From Desulfobacterales bacterium (GTDB lineage: Bacteria; Desulfobacterota; Desulfobacteria; Desulfobacterales; JANQIE01), in the NCBI GenBank assembly GCA_028282295.1, contig JANQIE010000081.1, positions 1-64,000 on the forward strand: DNA of 64,000 bases, written 5' to 3'. Made by a program: the position numbers and the translations under genes. How positions within the stretch are numbered: the stretch's first letter is position 1; every line of letters begins with the position of its first letter. The notes beneath the pieces are model-generated. The model worked only from the letters and a program-made list of their open reading frames with translations, did no database searches and was not told the origin of the DNA. Below are positions 44,318 through 53,677 of this stretch, piece after piece.

Positions 44318-45265
44318 ATGAAAATTATGACAACAACACTCTACTGGCTCCAGGCCGGCGGTTGCGGTGGTGACACCTGGTCTTTTCTCAGCGCTGAATC
44401 GCCGGATGTCAGCGAATTGGTCGACATGTTGGCGGTCGATGTCCTGTGGCATCCGTCTTTTTCCCGTTTGCGGCCGGCCGAACTGGCAACCTTGCACCAC
44501 CAAATTGAGACCGGCGACCAAACCCTGGATATTTTATGCGTGGAGGGTGCGATCTTGCAGGGACCCGAGGGCACCGGCATGTGCGACACCCTGGCCGGCC
44601 GGCCCAAAATGGATCTGATCCGGGCCCTGGCCGCAAAAGCCCACCACGTGGTCGCCGTGGGCACCTGTGCCTGCTTCGGCGGCATCGGCGGCGATGCCAC
44701 CGCCCAGGCCACCGGGTTGCAGTATGACAAGTGGACCGGCGGCGGTTTGCTGGACGCCGGTTTTACCACCGGCAGCGGCCGGCCGGTGATCAACCTGCCG
44801 GGGTGTCCCTGCCACTGTGACGCCCTCACCGGCACTCTTACGGCGCTGGTCAACGGCACCCCCCTTGAACTGGACCACTACAACGCGCCGGCGGACTGGT
44901 ACGGCATCATGGTGCACCAGGGCTGCACGCGCAACGAATACCACGAGTACCGGGTGGAAGAAAAACGGTTCGGGGAAAAAGGCTGCCTGTTTTTCTACAT
45001 GGGCTGCCACGGCCCTCTGGTTTACGGCCCCTGCAACAAGAGTCTGTGGAACCGGCGGTCTTCCAAAACCCGCGTGGGCGTGCCCTGTTTCGGCTGCACG
45101 CGGCCGGATTTTCCCCAGAAGTATCCGTTCTTTCAAACGCGCAACATCGAAGGCATTCCCATCGATTTGCCCGACGGGGTCAGCCGGGCGCATTACCTGG
45201 CCTACAAAGGGATGGCTGCCGCCGCGGCCCCCAGACGCTTGATCAAACGCAAAACCGGAATTTAA
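44318..45265 (+). CDS. Sensory-type (group 2-like) hydrogenase small subunit, cytoplasmic
   Basis: 315 aa. No Tat signal; the protein begins MKIMTTTLYWLQAGGCGGDTWSFL. The first proximal cluster motif is CGGD where most enzymes have CxxC, so one [4Fe-4S] ligand is Asp. The other proximal ligands (GTCACFGG, PGCPCHCDAL) and the distal and medial sets (GCLFFYMGCHGP, PCNKSLWN..PCFGC) are present. Lack of a leader and pairing with an unprocessed large subunit fit H2 sensors of the HupU/HoxB kind. The start directly abuts the RND-kinase stop. Confidence 0.88.
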   Translation: MKIMTTTLYWLQAGGCGGDTWSFLSAESPDVSELVDMLAVDVLWHPSFSRLRPAELATLHHQIETGDQTLDILCVEGAILQGPEGTGMCDTLAGRPKMDLIRALAAKAHHVVAVGTCACFGGIGGDATAQATGLQYDKWTGGGLLDAGFTTGSGRPVINLPGCPCHCDALTGTLTALVNGTPLELDHYNAPADWYGIMVHQGCTRNEYHEYRVEEKRFGEKGCLFFYMGCHGPLVYGPCNKSLWNRRSSKTRVGVPCFGCTRPDFPQKYPFFQTRNIEGIPIDLPDGVSRAHYLAYKGMAAAAAPRRLIKRKTGI

Positions 45266-45278
45266 AGGGCCTGCTGCC

Positions 45279-46787
45279 ATGAGTGCCAAAAAAATCCAGA
45301 TCCTGCCGCTCAACCGGGTAGAAGGCGACCTGGAACTGCACCTCGAACTGCGCGACGGCGCGGTTTACGAGGTGCGCAGTGTGGGCACCATGTACCGCGG
45401 GATAGAAAACATCCTGAAGGGCCGCGCGCCCCTGGACAGCCTTGTAATTACACCGCGAATTTGCGGAATCTGCAGCACCGCCCATCTGAAAGCCGCGGCC
45501 AAAGCCCTGGACATGGTGTTCGGCGTTGACGTGCCCGACAATGCCCGCCGGGTGCGCAATGTCACCCTGATGGCGGAGCAGCTTCAAAACGATCTGCGCC
45601 ACAGCTTTTTACTTTTCTGTCCGGATTTTACCCATGCGGCCCATGCCCGCCAACCCCTGCATGCCGAGGCCGTGCAGCGGTACCTGCCGCTCAAGGGGAC
45701 CACGGCGCGGCAGGTCATCCAGCAGACCAAAACGCTGCTGGAAATCGTGGCGGTCCTGGGCGGTCAGTGGCCTCATTCTTCCTTCATGGTGCCGGGCGGT
45801 GTGGTGTCGGTGGCCGGTGTCAACGAAATCAACCAATGCCGCAGTCTGCTGCGCAATTTTCGCCGCTGGTATGAACACCGCATTTTAGGCTGCCCCCTGG
45901 AGCGCTGGCTGGACGTCAAAAACCGGACCAACCTGTTTCGCTGGCTGGAAGAAAAACCGGCCCACCACGACAGCGACCTCGGTTTTTTTATCCGCTTTTG
46001 CGCTGCCGCCGGCTTGATCCGGCCGACCGGCGGCTACCGTAATTTCCTATCCTACGGCGCCTTTGAAATGCCGCGGCAAACAGCCGTAAAACGCATCAAC
46101 GGCGGCAAAACCCTGCTTCCGGGCGGATTTGTCAACGATGGGGTGCCGGCAACATTCAACCAGGAGAAAATCGGCGAAGATATTGCCTGCGCCCGTTTTA
46201 CCGGTTACACGGGCAGCCGGCACCCGTTCAACGGCCTGACCCGGCCACTGGCCGCAACGGAAGATGACGTCAAATACAGTTGGGCCAAGGCCCCGCGCTA
46301 TCACAACCTGCCGGCGGAGACCGGACCGCTGGCCGAACGGGTGGTTGCCGCCGATCCGCTGTTTATCGATCTGGTCACGCCCGACGGACCCAGCGTGTTC
46401 AGCCGGCAGTTGGCCCGTCTGGTCCGGCCGGCGCAAATTCTACCGGTCATGGATACCTGGTTGCAGGAAATCGGCCACTCGCCGGAAGGTTTTTTTACCA
46501 ACTACGCCAAGGTGACCGACGGGCAGGGCTTCGGCCTGGTGCAGGCCCACCGGGGCGCCCTGGGCCACTGGCTGCAAATCGAAAACGGCAGGATCGCCCA
46601 CTATCAAATCATTACCCCCACCGCCTGGAACGCCTCACCGCGCGATGGGGCCGGACGGCGCGGCCCCTGGGAGCAGGCCCTGGTCGGCACCCACATCGAC
46701 AACCCCGCACAGCCCATCGAGGCCGAGCATATCGTGCGCAGTTTCGACCCCTGCCTGGTGTGTGCGGTTCACACGGTCGCAACATAA
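45279..46787 (+). CDS. Sensory-type (group 2-like) hydrogenase large subunit
   Basis: 502 aa. L1 motif is RICGICSTAHL and L2 is DPCLVCAVH, both with normal Cys. The protein ends only four residues after the L2 His (TVAT), so there is no cleavable extension, as in regulatory HoxC/HupV. No selenocysteine. It is followed 6 nt later by a soluble PAS kinase, the usual partner of regulatory hydrogenases. An uptake role is possible but less likely. Confidence 0.88.
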   Translation: MSAKKIQILPLNRVEGDLELHLELRDGAVYEVRSVGTMYRGIENILKGRAPLDSLVITPRICGICSTAHLKAAAKALDMVFGVDVPDNARRVRNVTLMAEQLQNDLRHSFLLFCPDFTHAAHARQPLHAEAVQRYLPLKGTTARQVIQQTKTLLEIVAVLGGQWPHSSFMVPGGVVSVAGVNEINQCRSLLRNFRRWYEHRILGCPLERWLDVKNRTNLFRWLEEKPAHHDSDLGFFIRFCAAAGLIRPTGGYRNFLSYGAFEMPRQTAVKRINGGKTLLPGGFVNDGVPATFNQEKIGEDIACARFTGYTGSRHPFNGLTRPLAATEDDVKYSWAKAPRYHNLPAETGPLAERVVAADPLFIDLVTPDGPSVFSRQLARLVRPAQILPVMDTWLQEIGHSPEGFFTNYAKVTDGQGFGLVQAHRGALGHWLQIENGRIAHYQIITPTAWNASPRDGAGRRGPWEQALVGTHIDNPAQPIEAEHIVRSFDPCLVCAVHTVAT

Positions 46788-46793
46788 CACGCT

Positions 46794-48887
46794 ATGACGA
46801 CCCCGCAATCTCTTCCCCAGGCCACCGTTACCGCCGAACAACTGCAGGCGTTGCTGCGGGAAAATAGACGCCTGCGCAAGGAAATCCAGGTGGCGCGCGA
46901 GGCCGCAGAGATCACGGCCAACCTGGTAGTCAAACAATTCGAGGAGACCGAGCGGGTTTTAAAACGCTTTCAGGACGCCAACGCCCAGCGTAAAGCCGTG
47001 CTCGACTCAGCCACCCAGATCGCCATTATCGCCACCGACATCGACGGCCTCGTCACAGTGTTCAACTCCGGGGCGCAAAACCTGCTCGGGTACCGGGCGG
47101 CCGACATCATCGGGCTTAAAACGCCGGTGGCCTTTCACGTGCCGGAAGAACTTCGGCGCCATGCCGCAAAACTAGCGCAGCAGTACAACCAGTCCATCCA
47201 GGCGGGGATTGATGTGCTGCTGACCTATGCCCGCCAGGGATACAGCGAGCAGACCGAATGGATCTACCGGCGTAAAACCGGCGAGCATTTTCCGGTGAGC
47301 ATGTCGATCAATGCGTTGTTGGACCCGCTGGGCGAATTCAACGGCCTGTTGTGCATCGCCATGGACATCACCGAAAAAAAGCGTTCAGATAAGGCCCTCA
47401 AGGAGAGTGAACGCAACTACCGGTTGCTGATGGCCAACATCCCCAACATCGTCTTCAAGGGCTACAAAGACGGCAGCATCGATTTTTTCGACGACAAGAT
47501 CGAAGCGCTGACCGGTTACAAACGCGAAGCGTTTATGTCGCGCAAGGTGAACTGGCCCGACCTGGTGCTGGAAGCCGACCAACCCGGTGTGCGCGCCGCG
47601 CTTATCCAGGCGTTGAAAGGCGACAAGCAGTATATCCGCGAGTACCGCATCCGCAAAAAAAACGGCGAGGTCATCTGGGTGGAGGCCGGCAACCAGATTA
47701 TTTGCGACGCCGCCGGTGAAATCGAGTTTATCACCGGCGCCTTTCTGGACATCACCGAACGCAAGGCCGCCGAAAAGGCCCTGCACCAGTCCGAGGAAAA
47801 ATACCGGTCGCTGTTTGCCGGCGGGCCGAACCCGATTTTTGTCCTCGACCGCCAAACCCTGGAAATCCTGGACGCCAACCCGAGTGCCGAACAGACCTAC
47901 GGCTACGCCAAGGCGGAATTGATCGGCCGCTGTTTCACCGACCTGGGCCGGTTTGAATACGAACACAAAACCTTTGCCGAAATGGGCGACAGCGACTGGT
48001 CCCAGGGGTGCGTGGTCAGCCAGAAGATCCGTCACTACAAAAAAGGGCACCAGCCGTTTTACACCAAGGTCAAGGCCTGCCCGGCCCAATACAAGAATCG
48101 CCACGCGATCATCCTGGCGGCCACCGACATCACCGAGACGGTGGAAAAAGACGCCCAGCTTTTCCAGGCCGGCAAAATGACCACCCTGGGAGAAATGTCG
48201 GCCGGAATCGCCCATGAGTTGAACCAGCCGCTCAACGCCATCAAAATCGGCAATGAATACCTGAAGAAGATGGTCCAGAAGGGCCGGGCAGTATCCGAAA
48301 AAGATCTTTTGGCCGTGACCACGGCGGTGACCGGTCAGGTGGAACGGGCCTCGGACATTATCAACCGCTTGCGGGAATTCGGCCGCAAACCGGATTTCAA
48401 AAAAGAGCTTGTCAATATCAACGATACGCTTAAATATGTGCACAGCATCATCGGTCAACAATTGATCCTGCAAAATATCAATGTCGGTTTCGACCTGGCG
48501 CCCGATCTGCCGCCGATCCTGGCCAATAAAAACCGGCTCGAACAGGTGGTGTTCAATCTGGTGACCAATGCCCGCGACGCCATTGAGCAGGCGTCCGGTG
48601 ATGATTCGTTGGCCGCGGTGCGCGAAATCCGCTTCACCAGTTTTCGTGAAAACCGGCAGGTGGTCTTCACTGTGGCCGACACCGGTGTCGGCATTGCGCG
48701 GGAAATGAGCGAGAAGATCTTTGAGCCGTTTTTCACCACCAAGGAGGTCGGCAAGGGGATGGGCCTGGGGCTTGCAATCTCCTACGGCATTGTGCGCGAT
48801 TTCGGCGGCAGCATCAAGGTGGAAAGCCATCAAGGGCAGGGCACTGTTTTTATCCTGAGTTTTCCCGGTGTCAAAGAAACGAAGTAA
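46794..48887 (+). CDS. Soluble PAS histidine kinase, probable H2-signalling partner
   Basis: 697 aa without TM segments. An N-terminal coiled coil (about 15-65), PAS1 (70-195), PAS2 (200-320) and PAS3 (325-455) precede the transmitter with His 474 ([23 protein letters not shown]) and HATPase ([20 protein letters not shown]). Position and domain type parallel HoxJ/HupT, the kinases that read regulatory hydrogenases. PAS3 and the transmitter are close to those of the membrane kinase at 32518. The cognate REC gene begins 32 nt after the stop. Confidence 0.9.
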   Translation: MTTPQSLPQATVTAEQLQALLRENRRLRKEIQVAREAAEITANLVVKQFEETERVLKRFQDANAQRKAVLDSATQIAIIATDIDGLVTVFNSGAQNLLGYRAADIIGLKTPVAFHVPEELRRHAAKLAQQYNQSIQAGIDVLLTYARQGYSEQTEWIYRRKTGEHFPVSMSINALLDPLGEFNGLLCIAMDITEKKRSDKALKESERNYRLLMANIPNIVFKGYKDGSIDFFDDKIEALTGYKREAFMSRKVNWPDLVLEADQPGVRAALIQALKGDKQYIREYRIRKKNGEVIWVEAGNQIICDAAGEIEFITGAFLDITERKAAEKALHQSEEKYRSLFAGGPNPIFVLDRQTLEILDANPSAEQTYGYAKAELIGRCFTDLGRFEYEHKTFAEMGDSDWSQGCVVSQKIRHYKKGHQPFYTKVKACPAQYKNRHAIILAATDITETVEKDAQLFQAGKMTTLGEMSAGIAHELNQPLNAIKIGNEYLKKMVQKGRAVSEKDLLAVTTAVTGQVERASDIINRLREFGRKPDFKKELVNINDTLKYVHSIIGQQLILQNINVGFDLAPDLPPILANKNRLEQVVFNLVTNARDAIEQASGDDSLAAVREIRFTSFRENRQVVFTVADTGVGIAREMSEKIFEPFFTTKEVGKGMGLGLAISYGIVRDFGGSIKVESHQGQGTVFILSFPGVKETK

Positions 48888-48918
48888 CCGGGTGGACACC
48901 CGAAACAAAGGTTTTAGC

Positions 48919-49287
48919 ATGAAGAAAATCCTGGTTATCGACGACGAAGCGCCCACGTTGGAGATGTTGCAGCTTTTTTTGGGAGCCTTGGACTACACTG
49001 TTTTGACGGCTGAAAACATGTCCGACGGGTTGGCCCTGTTTGAGCAGGAGCGGCCGCCCATTGTGCTGACCGATATCAAGATGCCGGGCAAGGACGGGTT
49101 TGAAGTGGTGCGGCAAATCAAGGCCGTCGCGCCGGCCACCGAAGTGATCGTTATCACCGGCCATGGCGACAGCGCGCTGGCCCGGCAGGCATTTGACCTG
49201 GCGGCGAGCGCGTTTATCCATAAGCCGCTGGATACCGACGCTTTGGAAGCGGCGTTGCAAGAGGCCGAAAAGAAGTTGGGACTGTAA
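48919..49287 (+). CDS. Single-domain response regulator
   Basis: 122 aa, receiver only: MKKILVIDDEAPTLEMLQL, phospho-acceptor in VLTDIKMPGKDG, and conserved Thr and Lys (VITGHGD, FIHKPLD). The track start at 48868 lies within the kinase gene. No output domain, so it may pass phosphate on or act by binding. It is paralogous to the receiver half of the REC-STAS protein at 31791. In classical systems a NtrC-like HoxA/HupR would stand here; none is present. Confidence 0.88.
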   Translation: MKKILVIDDEAPTLEMLQLFLGALDYTVLTAENMSDGLALFEQERPPIVLTDIKMPGKDGFEVVRQIKAVAPATEVIVITGHGDSALARQAFDLAASAFIHKPLDTDALEAALQEAEKKLGL

Positions 49288-49295
49288 GGTTGACA

Positions 49296-50384
49296 ATGAC
49301 CGTGGAATTTCTCAAAGCCTTCAGCGAACCGGAACTGGCGCAGCAACTGATTCAACAGATCAAAGCAAAAAGCCGCACCCCGATCCGGCTGATGGAGGTG
49401 TGCGGCACCCACACGGTGGCCCTGTTTCGCAGCGGTATCCGTTCCGTCCTGCCGGAAACCATCAGTCTGCTGTCCGGGCCGGGGTGCCCGGTGTGCGTCA
49501 CCGCTCAGCAGGAGATCGACGCATTTATCGCCCTGGCCCGGCAAGAAGATGTAATCATCACCACCTTCGGCGACCTGATCCGCGTGCCCGGCACCTGCTC
49601 TTCCCTGCAACAACAGCGGGCCGGCGGCCGGGATATCCGCATGGTGTACGCCACCACCGACGCCCTGGCCATTGCCCGTGAAAATCCGGCCAGACAGGTC
49701 GTGTTCCTGGGGGTCGGGTTCGAAACCACTGCCCCTACCGTGGCTGCCGCCGTGATGGCCGCCAGGGCCGAAGGATTGAAGAACTTTTCCGTGATCAGCG
49801 CCCACAAGCTGGTGCCGCCGGCCCTGGCCGCCTTGATCCAAACCGCCAACATCCGGCTGGACGGGTTTATCCTGCCGGGCCATGCGTCGGTGATCATCGG
49901 CCTGAACGCCTACCGGCCGGTGTTTGCCGAACACCCCATGGCCGCGGTGGTGACCGGTTTCGAGCCGATCGACATACTTCAGGGGCTTGCCCTGCTAGTG
50001 GCGCAGATTGAAGCCGGGGAGAAGCAATTGGCCAACGCCTATCCCCGCGCGGTGACGGCCGAAGGCAACCAGCCGGCCCAAAAGATTTTAGCCGACGTTT
50101 TTAGACCGGTGGATGCGCTCTGGCGGGGGCTCAGCGTGATCCCCCGAAGCGGTCTGGCCCTGGCGGAAGCCTATGGCGAATTTGACGCGACCCGGCGGTT
50201 TCAGATTGAAGTTGAAGATGTGCCCGAACCCAAAGGCTGCGCCTGCGGCGAAATCCTGACCGGTTTAAAAACACCGCCCGAATGTGCGCTTTACCAAAAA
50301 AAGTGTACCCCGGCCGCGCCGGTGGGACCGTGCATGGTGTCGAGCGAGGGGACGTGTGCGGCCTACTACAGATATCAGGGGTGA
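49296..50384 (+). CDS. hypD: Hydrogenase maturation protein HypD
   Basis: 362 aa. Scaffold for Fe(CN)2CO assembly with HypC and HypE. Signature motifs are LMEVCGTHTVALFRSGIR, SGPGCPVCVT and FETTAPTVAA. The C-terminal [4Fe-4S] cysteines are in GCACGEIL, PPECALYQKKCTP and GPCMVSSEGTCAAYY. ATG 49296 was chosen over the TTG two codons upstream. Confidence 0.95.
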   Translation: MTVEFLKAFSEPELAQQLIQQIKAKSRTPIRLMEVCGTHTVALFRSGIRSVLPETISLLSGPGCPVCVTAQQEIDAFIALARQEDVIITTFGDLIRVPGTCSSLQQQRAGGRDIRMVYATTDALAIARENPARQVVFLGVGFETTAPTVAAAVMAARAEGLKNFSVISAHKLVPPALAALIQTANIRLDGFILPGHASVIIGLNAYRPVFAEHPMAAVVTGFEPIDILQGLALLVAQIEAGEKQLANAYPRAVTAEGNQPAQKILADVFRPVDALWRGLSVIPRSGLALAEAYGEFDATRRFQIEVEDVPEPKGCACGEILTGLKTPPECALYQKKCTPAAPVGPCMVSSEGTCAAYYRYQG

Positions 50385-50392
50385 TTCTGCTT

Positions 50393-51403
50393 ATGACTAA
50401 AACCAAAATACTTCTCGATCACGGCAGCGGCGGCAAGATGGCGCAGGACTTGATCGCCGATCTGATGCTGCCGGGCTTTGACAACCCGATGCTGGCCAAG
50501 CTGGACGACGGCGCCGTGCTGGAGCTGAACGGGCAGCGGCTGGCCTTTTCAACGGACAGTTATGTGGTCGATCCGATCTTCTTCCCCGGCGGCTGCATCG
50601 GCGACCTGGCCATCAACGGCACCGTGAACGATATCGCCATGTGCGGGGCCCGGCCGCTTTTTTTAAGTGTCGGGTTGATTATCGAAGAAGGCTTTGACCA
50701 GGACGATCTCAAGCGCATCCTGGCCGCCATGTCGGCTGCCGCCCGGCAGGCCGGGGTGCTGGTGGTGACCGGCGACACCAAGGTCGTGCCCCGGGGTGCG
50801 GCCGACAAAGTCTTTATCAACACCACCGGGATCGGCGTGATTCCCGCTGGCGTTGCCGTCGGCGGCGATAATGCCCGGATCGGTGATCAGGTAATTGTCA
50901 GCGGCACCCTGGCCGATCACGGTATGACGATCCTGAGTCAACGCGAAGGGTTGTCTTTCGATAGCACGCTTGAGAGCGATTCGGCACCGCTGAATCACCT
51001 GGTCGACGCCATGCTCCAGGACGGTCGCGCGGTGCACGTGCTGCGGGACCCGACCCGCGGTGGCGTCGCCACCACCCTTAATGAAATTGCCCAGAGTTCA
51101 ACGGTCGGCATCCGGTTGATCGAAGATCAAATTCCGGTCAAGCCCGACGTGGCCGGCGTATGCGACCTGTTGGGCTTTGATCCGCTTTACGTAGCCAACG
51201 AAGGTAAACTGCTGGCCGTGGTGGCGCCCGAAGATGCCGCTGCCGTGCTGGCGGTCATGCAGGCCGACCCGCATGGCGCCGATGCCTGCATCATCGGCGA
51301 AGTAATCGCGGATCATCCGGGCAAAGTCTTCATGCAAACCCGCATCGGCGGCCACCGCATCGTCGATATGTTAACCGGCGAACAACTGCCACGAATTTGT
51401 TAG
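50393..51403 (+). CDS. hypE: Hydrogenase maturation protein HypE
   Basis: 336 aa from ATG 50393; the track start at 50282 lies inside hypD. HypE dehydrates HypF-carbamoylated Cys to thiocyanate for the cyanide ligands. The N-terminus ILLDHGSGGKMAQDLI and the C-terminal PRIC tail with the acceptor Cys are diagnostic. It is 8 nt after hypD. HypA, HypB and HypF are not in the window. Confidence 0.95.
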   Translation: MTKTKILLDHGSGGKMAQDLIADLMLPGFDNPMLAKLDDGAVLELNGQRLAFSTDSYVVDPIFFPGGCIGDLAINGTVNDIAMCGARPLFLSVGLIIEEGFDQDDLKRILAAMSAAARQAGVLVVTGDTKVVPRGAADKVFINTTGIGVIPAGVAVGGDNARIGDQVIVSGTLADHGMTILSQREGLSFDSTLESDSAPLNHLVDAMLQDGRAVHVLRDPTRGGVATTLNEIAQSSTVGIRLIEDQIPVKPDVAGVCDLLGFDPLYVANEGKLLAVVAPEDAAAVLAVMQADPHGADACIIGEVIADHPGKVFMQTRIGGHRIVDMLTGEQLPRIC

Positions 51404-51409
51404 ATCATG

Positions 51410-51444
51410 TCCATCCGGCAAATAGATCATGTTGGTGGGCACGG
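51410..51444. repeat. Short MITE-like derivative between hypE and apbE
   Basis: TGTCCATCCGGCAAATAG and, 17 nt on, GGTGGGCAC resemble the two ends of the palindromic family with the centre missing. It lies in the 69-bp hypE-apbE spacer. Confidence 0.45.
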
Positions 51445-51472
51445 CCCACCGTTGACTAATCAGGAATACTTG

Positions 51473-52486
51473 ATGAAACGTTTATTACTGCTCGGGTGCA
51501 TCCTGTTTGTGGCTGTTGGTTGCAACCTGAAAAAGGAGATTCTGTTTACCGGCCGAACCATGGGCACGATCTATCATATCAAGGTGATCGCCTGGTTCCA
51601 CAAGGATTTATCTTCGCTGGAAGAAGCAATTGCCGGACGTTTGCAAACGATCAACCAGAGCATGTCGACGTATCTGCCCGACAGTGAAATCAGCCGGTTC
51701 AACGCCCTTGAGCGTACCGGCGAGAAGTTCGCGGTTTCCGAGGACTTTTACCATGTCATGGCGGTGGCCCAAAACCTTCATGAATTAACCGGCGGCGCCT
51801 GGGACGGGACGGTCAAGCCGCTGGTCGATTTGTGGGGGTTCGGCAACAAGGGCGAACCGCCGGATCGATTGCCGCCGGCGCAAACCATCAAGGCGCTGTT
51901 GGCGCGGACCGGGTTTGGTCATATCGATGTTTCCCAGCCGGGGTATTTGATTAAAAACTCGGGCGGCGTGACCCTGAACCTGGCGTCCATCGCCAAAGGT
52001 TACGGCGTTGATGAAGTGGCCCGTGTGGTGCACCGGGCCGGCTTTGAAGATTTTCTGGTGGAGATCGGCGGCGAGGTCTATGCCGCCGGTGTGCGGCTGG
52101 ACGGCAACCCCTGGCGCGTCGGCATCAACCGGCCGGAACGGGGCGCGCCCGTGAATGCCGTGCATAAAGTGGTTGCGTTAAAAAACAGGGCCTTTGCCAC
52201 CAGCGGCGATTACCGCAATTATTTTGAATTGGACGGCCGTTTTTATTCCCACATCCTCGACCCGCGCACCGGTTATCCGGTCCAAAACGGCGTGGTCAGC
52301 GTGTCGGTGCTGGCGGACAACTGCACCCTGGCCGATGGTCTGGCAACAGCCGTGATGGTGTTGGGACCCGAGCAGGGCGTGGCCGTCATGCGCCGGCTGG
52401 AACACGTGGAAGGGCTGGTAATCGTCAGAGGCGCGCACGGCGACTATCGCGAATACGTCACCCCCGGTTTTCGTGCGAACATGTAG
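51473..52486 (+). CDS. apbE: FAD:protein FMN transferase (ApbE family lipoprotein)
   Basis: 337 aa from ATG 51473 (MKRLLLLGCILFVAVGC, lipoprotein box VAVGC). Attaches FMN to Thr of Rnf, Nqr and related exported flavoproteins. Motifs are TGRTMGTIYHIK, LNLASIAKGYGVDEV, IGGEVYAAG and the Mg-binding SHILDPRTGYPV..ADGLATAVMVLG. No flavoprotein target gene is adjacent. Confidence 0.92.
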   Translation: MKRLLLLGCILFVAVGCNLKKEILFTGRTMGTIYHIKVIAWFHKDLSSLEEAIAGRLQTINQSMSTYLPDSEISRFNALERTGEKFAVSEDFYHVMAVAQNLHELTGGAWDGTVKPLVDLWGFGNKGEPPDRLPPAQTIKALLARTGFGHIDVSQPGYLIKNSGGVTLNLASIAKGYGVDEVARVVHRAGFEDFLVEIGGEVYAAGVRLDGNPWRVGINRPERGAPVNAVHKVVALKNRAFATSGDYRNYFELDGRFYSHILDPRTGYPVQNGVVSVSVLADNCTLADGLATAVMVLGPEQGVAVMRRLEHVEGLVIVRGAHGDYREYVTPGFRANM

Positions 52487-52548
52487 CTAGTGCCCACCAA
52501 CCGAATGGTTTCCAAACGCGGGAACCTTGCACCCTGCGGACAAATGGG

Positions 52549-52577
52549 TTGACAAAACCGGGGGTGTATTGTAGAAA
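52549..52577 (+). promoter_or_regulatory. Sigma-70 promoter of etfB
   Basis: TTGACA, a 17-nt spacer, then TAGAAA, about 100 nt upstream of the etfB start. Confidence 0.6.
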
Positions 52578-52679
52578 CACCGGTTAGTAAAAAAATTTAG
52601 CATACATTTTAAATAGTTATATCATTTTTGACTTGCTCGAGCGTGAATTTGAGCTAGTAAACAAGTAAAGGGTGAAATT

Positions 52680-53462
52680 ATGGATATTGTTGTTTTGTTG
52701 AAACAGGTCCCTTCCACCGAATCGATGGTGCGGGTAGCCGATGACGGGCTCACCATTAAAACCGACGATGTTAAATGGGTCATGAATCCGTATGATGAAT
52801 TTGCCGTGGAAGAGGCGCTGCGCATCAAAGATGCCCAGGGGGGCACGGTGACCATTTTGTCCGTGGGGGGCGACAAGGTCGTGGAAGCCATTCGTACCGG
52901 ATTGGCCATGGGCGCAGACAAGGGCGTGTTGATCAATGACCCGGCGGCGCTGGCCACCGACAGCATGGGAATCGCAACGGTGCTGGCCGCGGCCTTGAAG
53001 GAGATGAATTGTGATTTGATCATCGCCGGCCAGCGGGCCGTGGATGACGATAATTACCTGGTCGGGACCGCGGTGGCCGAGAAACTGAGCCTGCCGAATA
53101 TCTCCATGGTCGTCAAGGCCGAGATCACCGACGGCAAGATCAAATGCCGCCGCACCATCGAGGGGGGCACGCTTGTGCTGGAAGCACCGCTACCGGCCCT
53201 GTTTACTACTCAGCGCGGATTGAACGAACCGCGTTACGCGTCGTTGCCCGGCATTATGAAGGCGAAGAAAAAACCGCTGGAGACAAAAACCCTGGCCGAT
53301 ATCGGTTTGAGCGCGGATGACCTGGGCAACGCCAAAACCAAAATCATCGCCCTGCAGCCGCCCCCGGAAAGAAGCGGCGGCCGCATGATCGAAGGCGACG
53401 ATGCCGCCGCCAAAGCCGCGGCCCTGGTGCAGGCGTTGCGTGAAGAAGCCAAAGCGATTTAA
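52680..53462 (+). CDS. etfB: Electron transfer flavoprotein beta subunit
   Basis: 260 aa. Pairs with EtfA to carry electrons from acyl-CoA or other dehydrogenases. N-terminus MDIVVLLKQVPSTESMVRV and VMNPYDEFAVEEALRIKD are typical, with the ETF-beta signature in AEITDGKIKCRRTIEGG. It is followed by etfA, but 215 bp away because a MITE-like element lies between them. Confidence 0.95.
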   Translation: MDIVVLLKQVPSTESMVRVADDGLTIKTDDVKWVMNPYDEFAVEEALRIKDAQGGTVTILSVGGDKVVEAIRTGLAMGADKGVLINDPAALATDSMGIATVLAAALKEMNCDLIIAGQRAVDDDNYLVGTAVAEKLSLPNISMVVKAEITDGKIKCRRTIEGGTLVLEAPLPALFTTQRGLNEPRYASLPGIMKAKKKPLETKTLADIGLSADDLGNAKTKIIALQPPPERSGGRMIEGDDAAAKAAALVQALREEAKAI

Positions 53463-53483
53463 GCAAAACAGTTAATCGAGCTA

Positions 53484-53625
53484 GTGTCCATCCGGAAATA
53501 GTAGCTTTTGGTTCAGGACAAGGCCGCAGCCCAGTTGCGACCGCAGGCGTAGCAGGCTACGTCGAGGATCGCAACTGGGCGAGAACGCCGTCCTGGGCCA
53601 AAAGATGCTGCTTCCGGATGGGCAC
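53484..53625. mobile_element. MITE-like palindromic element, copy B
   Basis: 142 bp between etfB and etfA. Ends are GTGTCCATCCGGAAATAG and CTGCTTCCGGATGGGCAC, with inner arms GCCCAGTTGCGA and TCGCAACTGGGC. Relative to copy A it is inverted, with near-identical sequence along its length. Non-coding. It can form one long hairpin in the etfB-etfA transcript. Confidence 0.8.
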
Positions 53626-53677
53626 GAGTTAATTGCATGACTGTTATTACCCGGTTGTGCTTGATAAGGAGAAGAAA

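Noticed and set aside
47385-48956. 523-aa minus-strand ORF
   Set aside because: Shadow of the PAS kinase gene, created by its GC-rich third positions.
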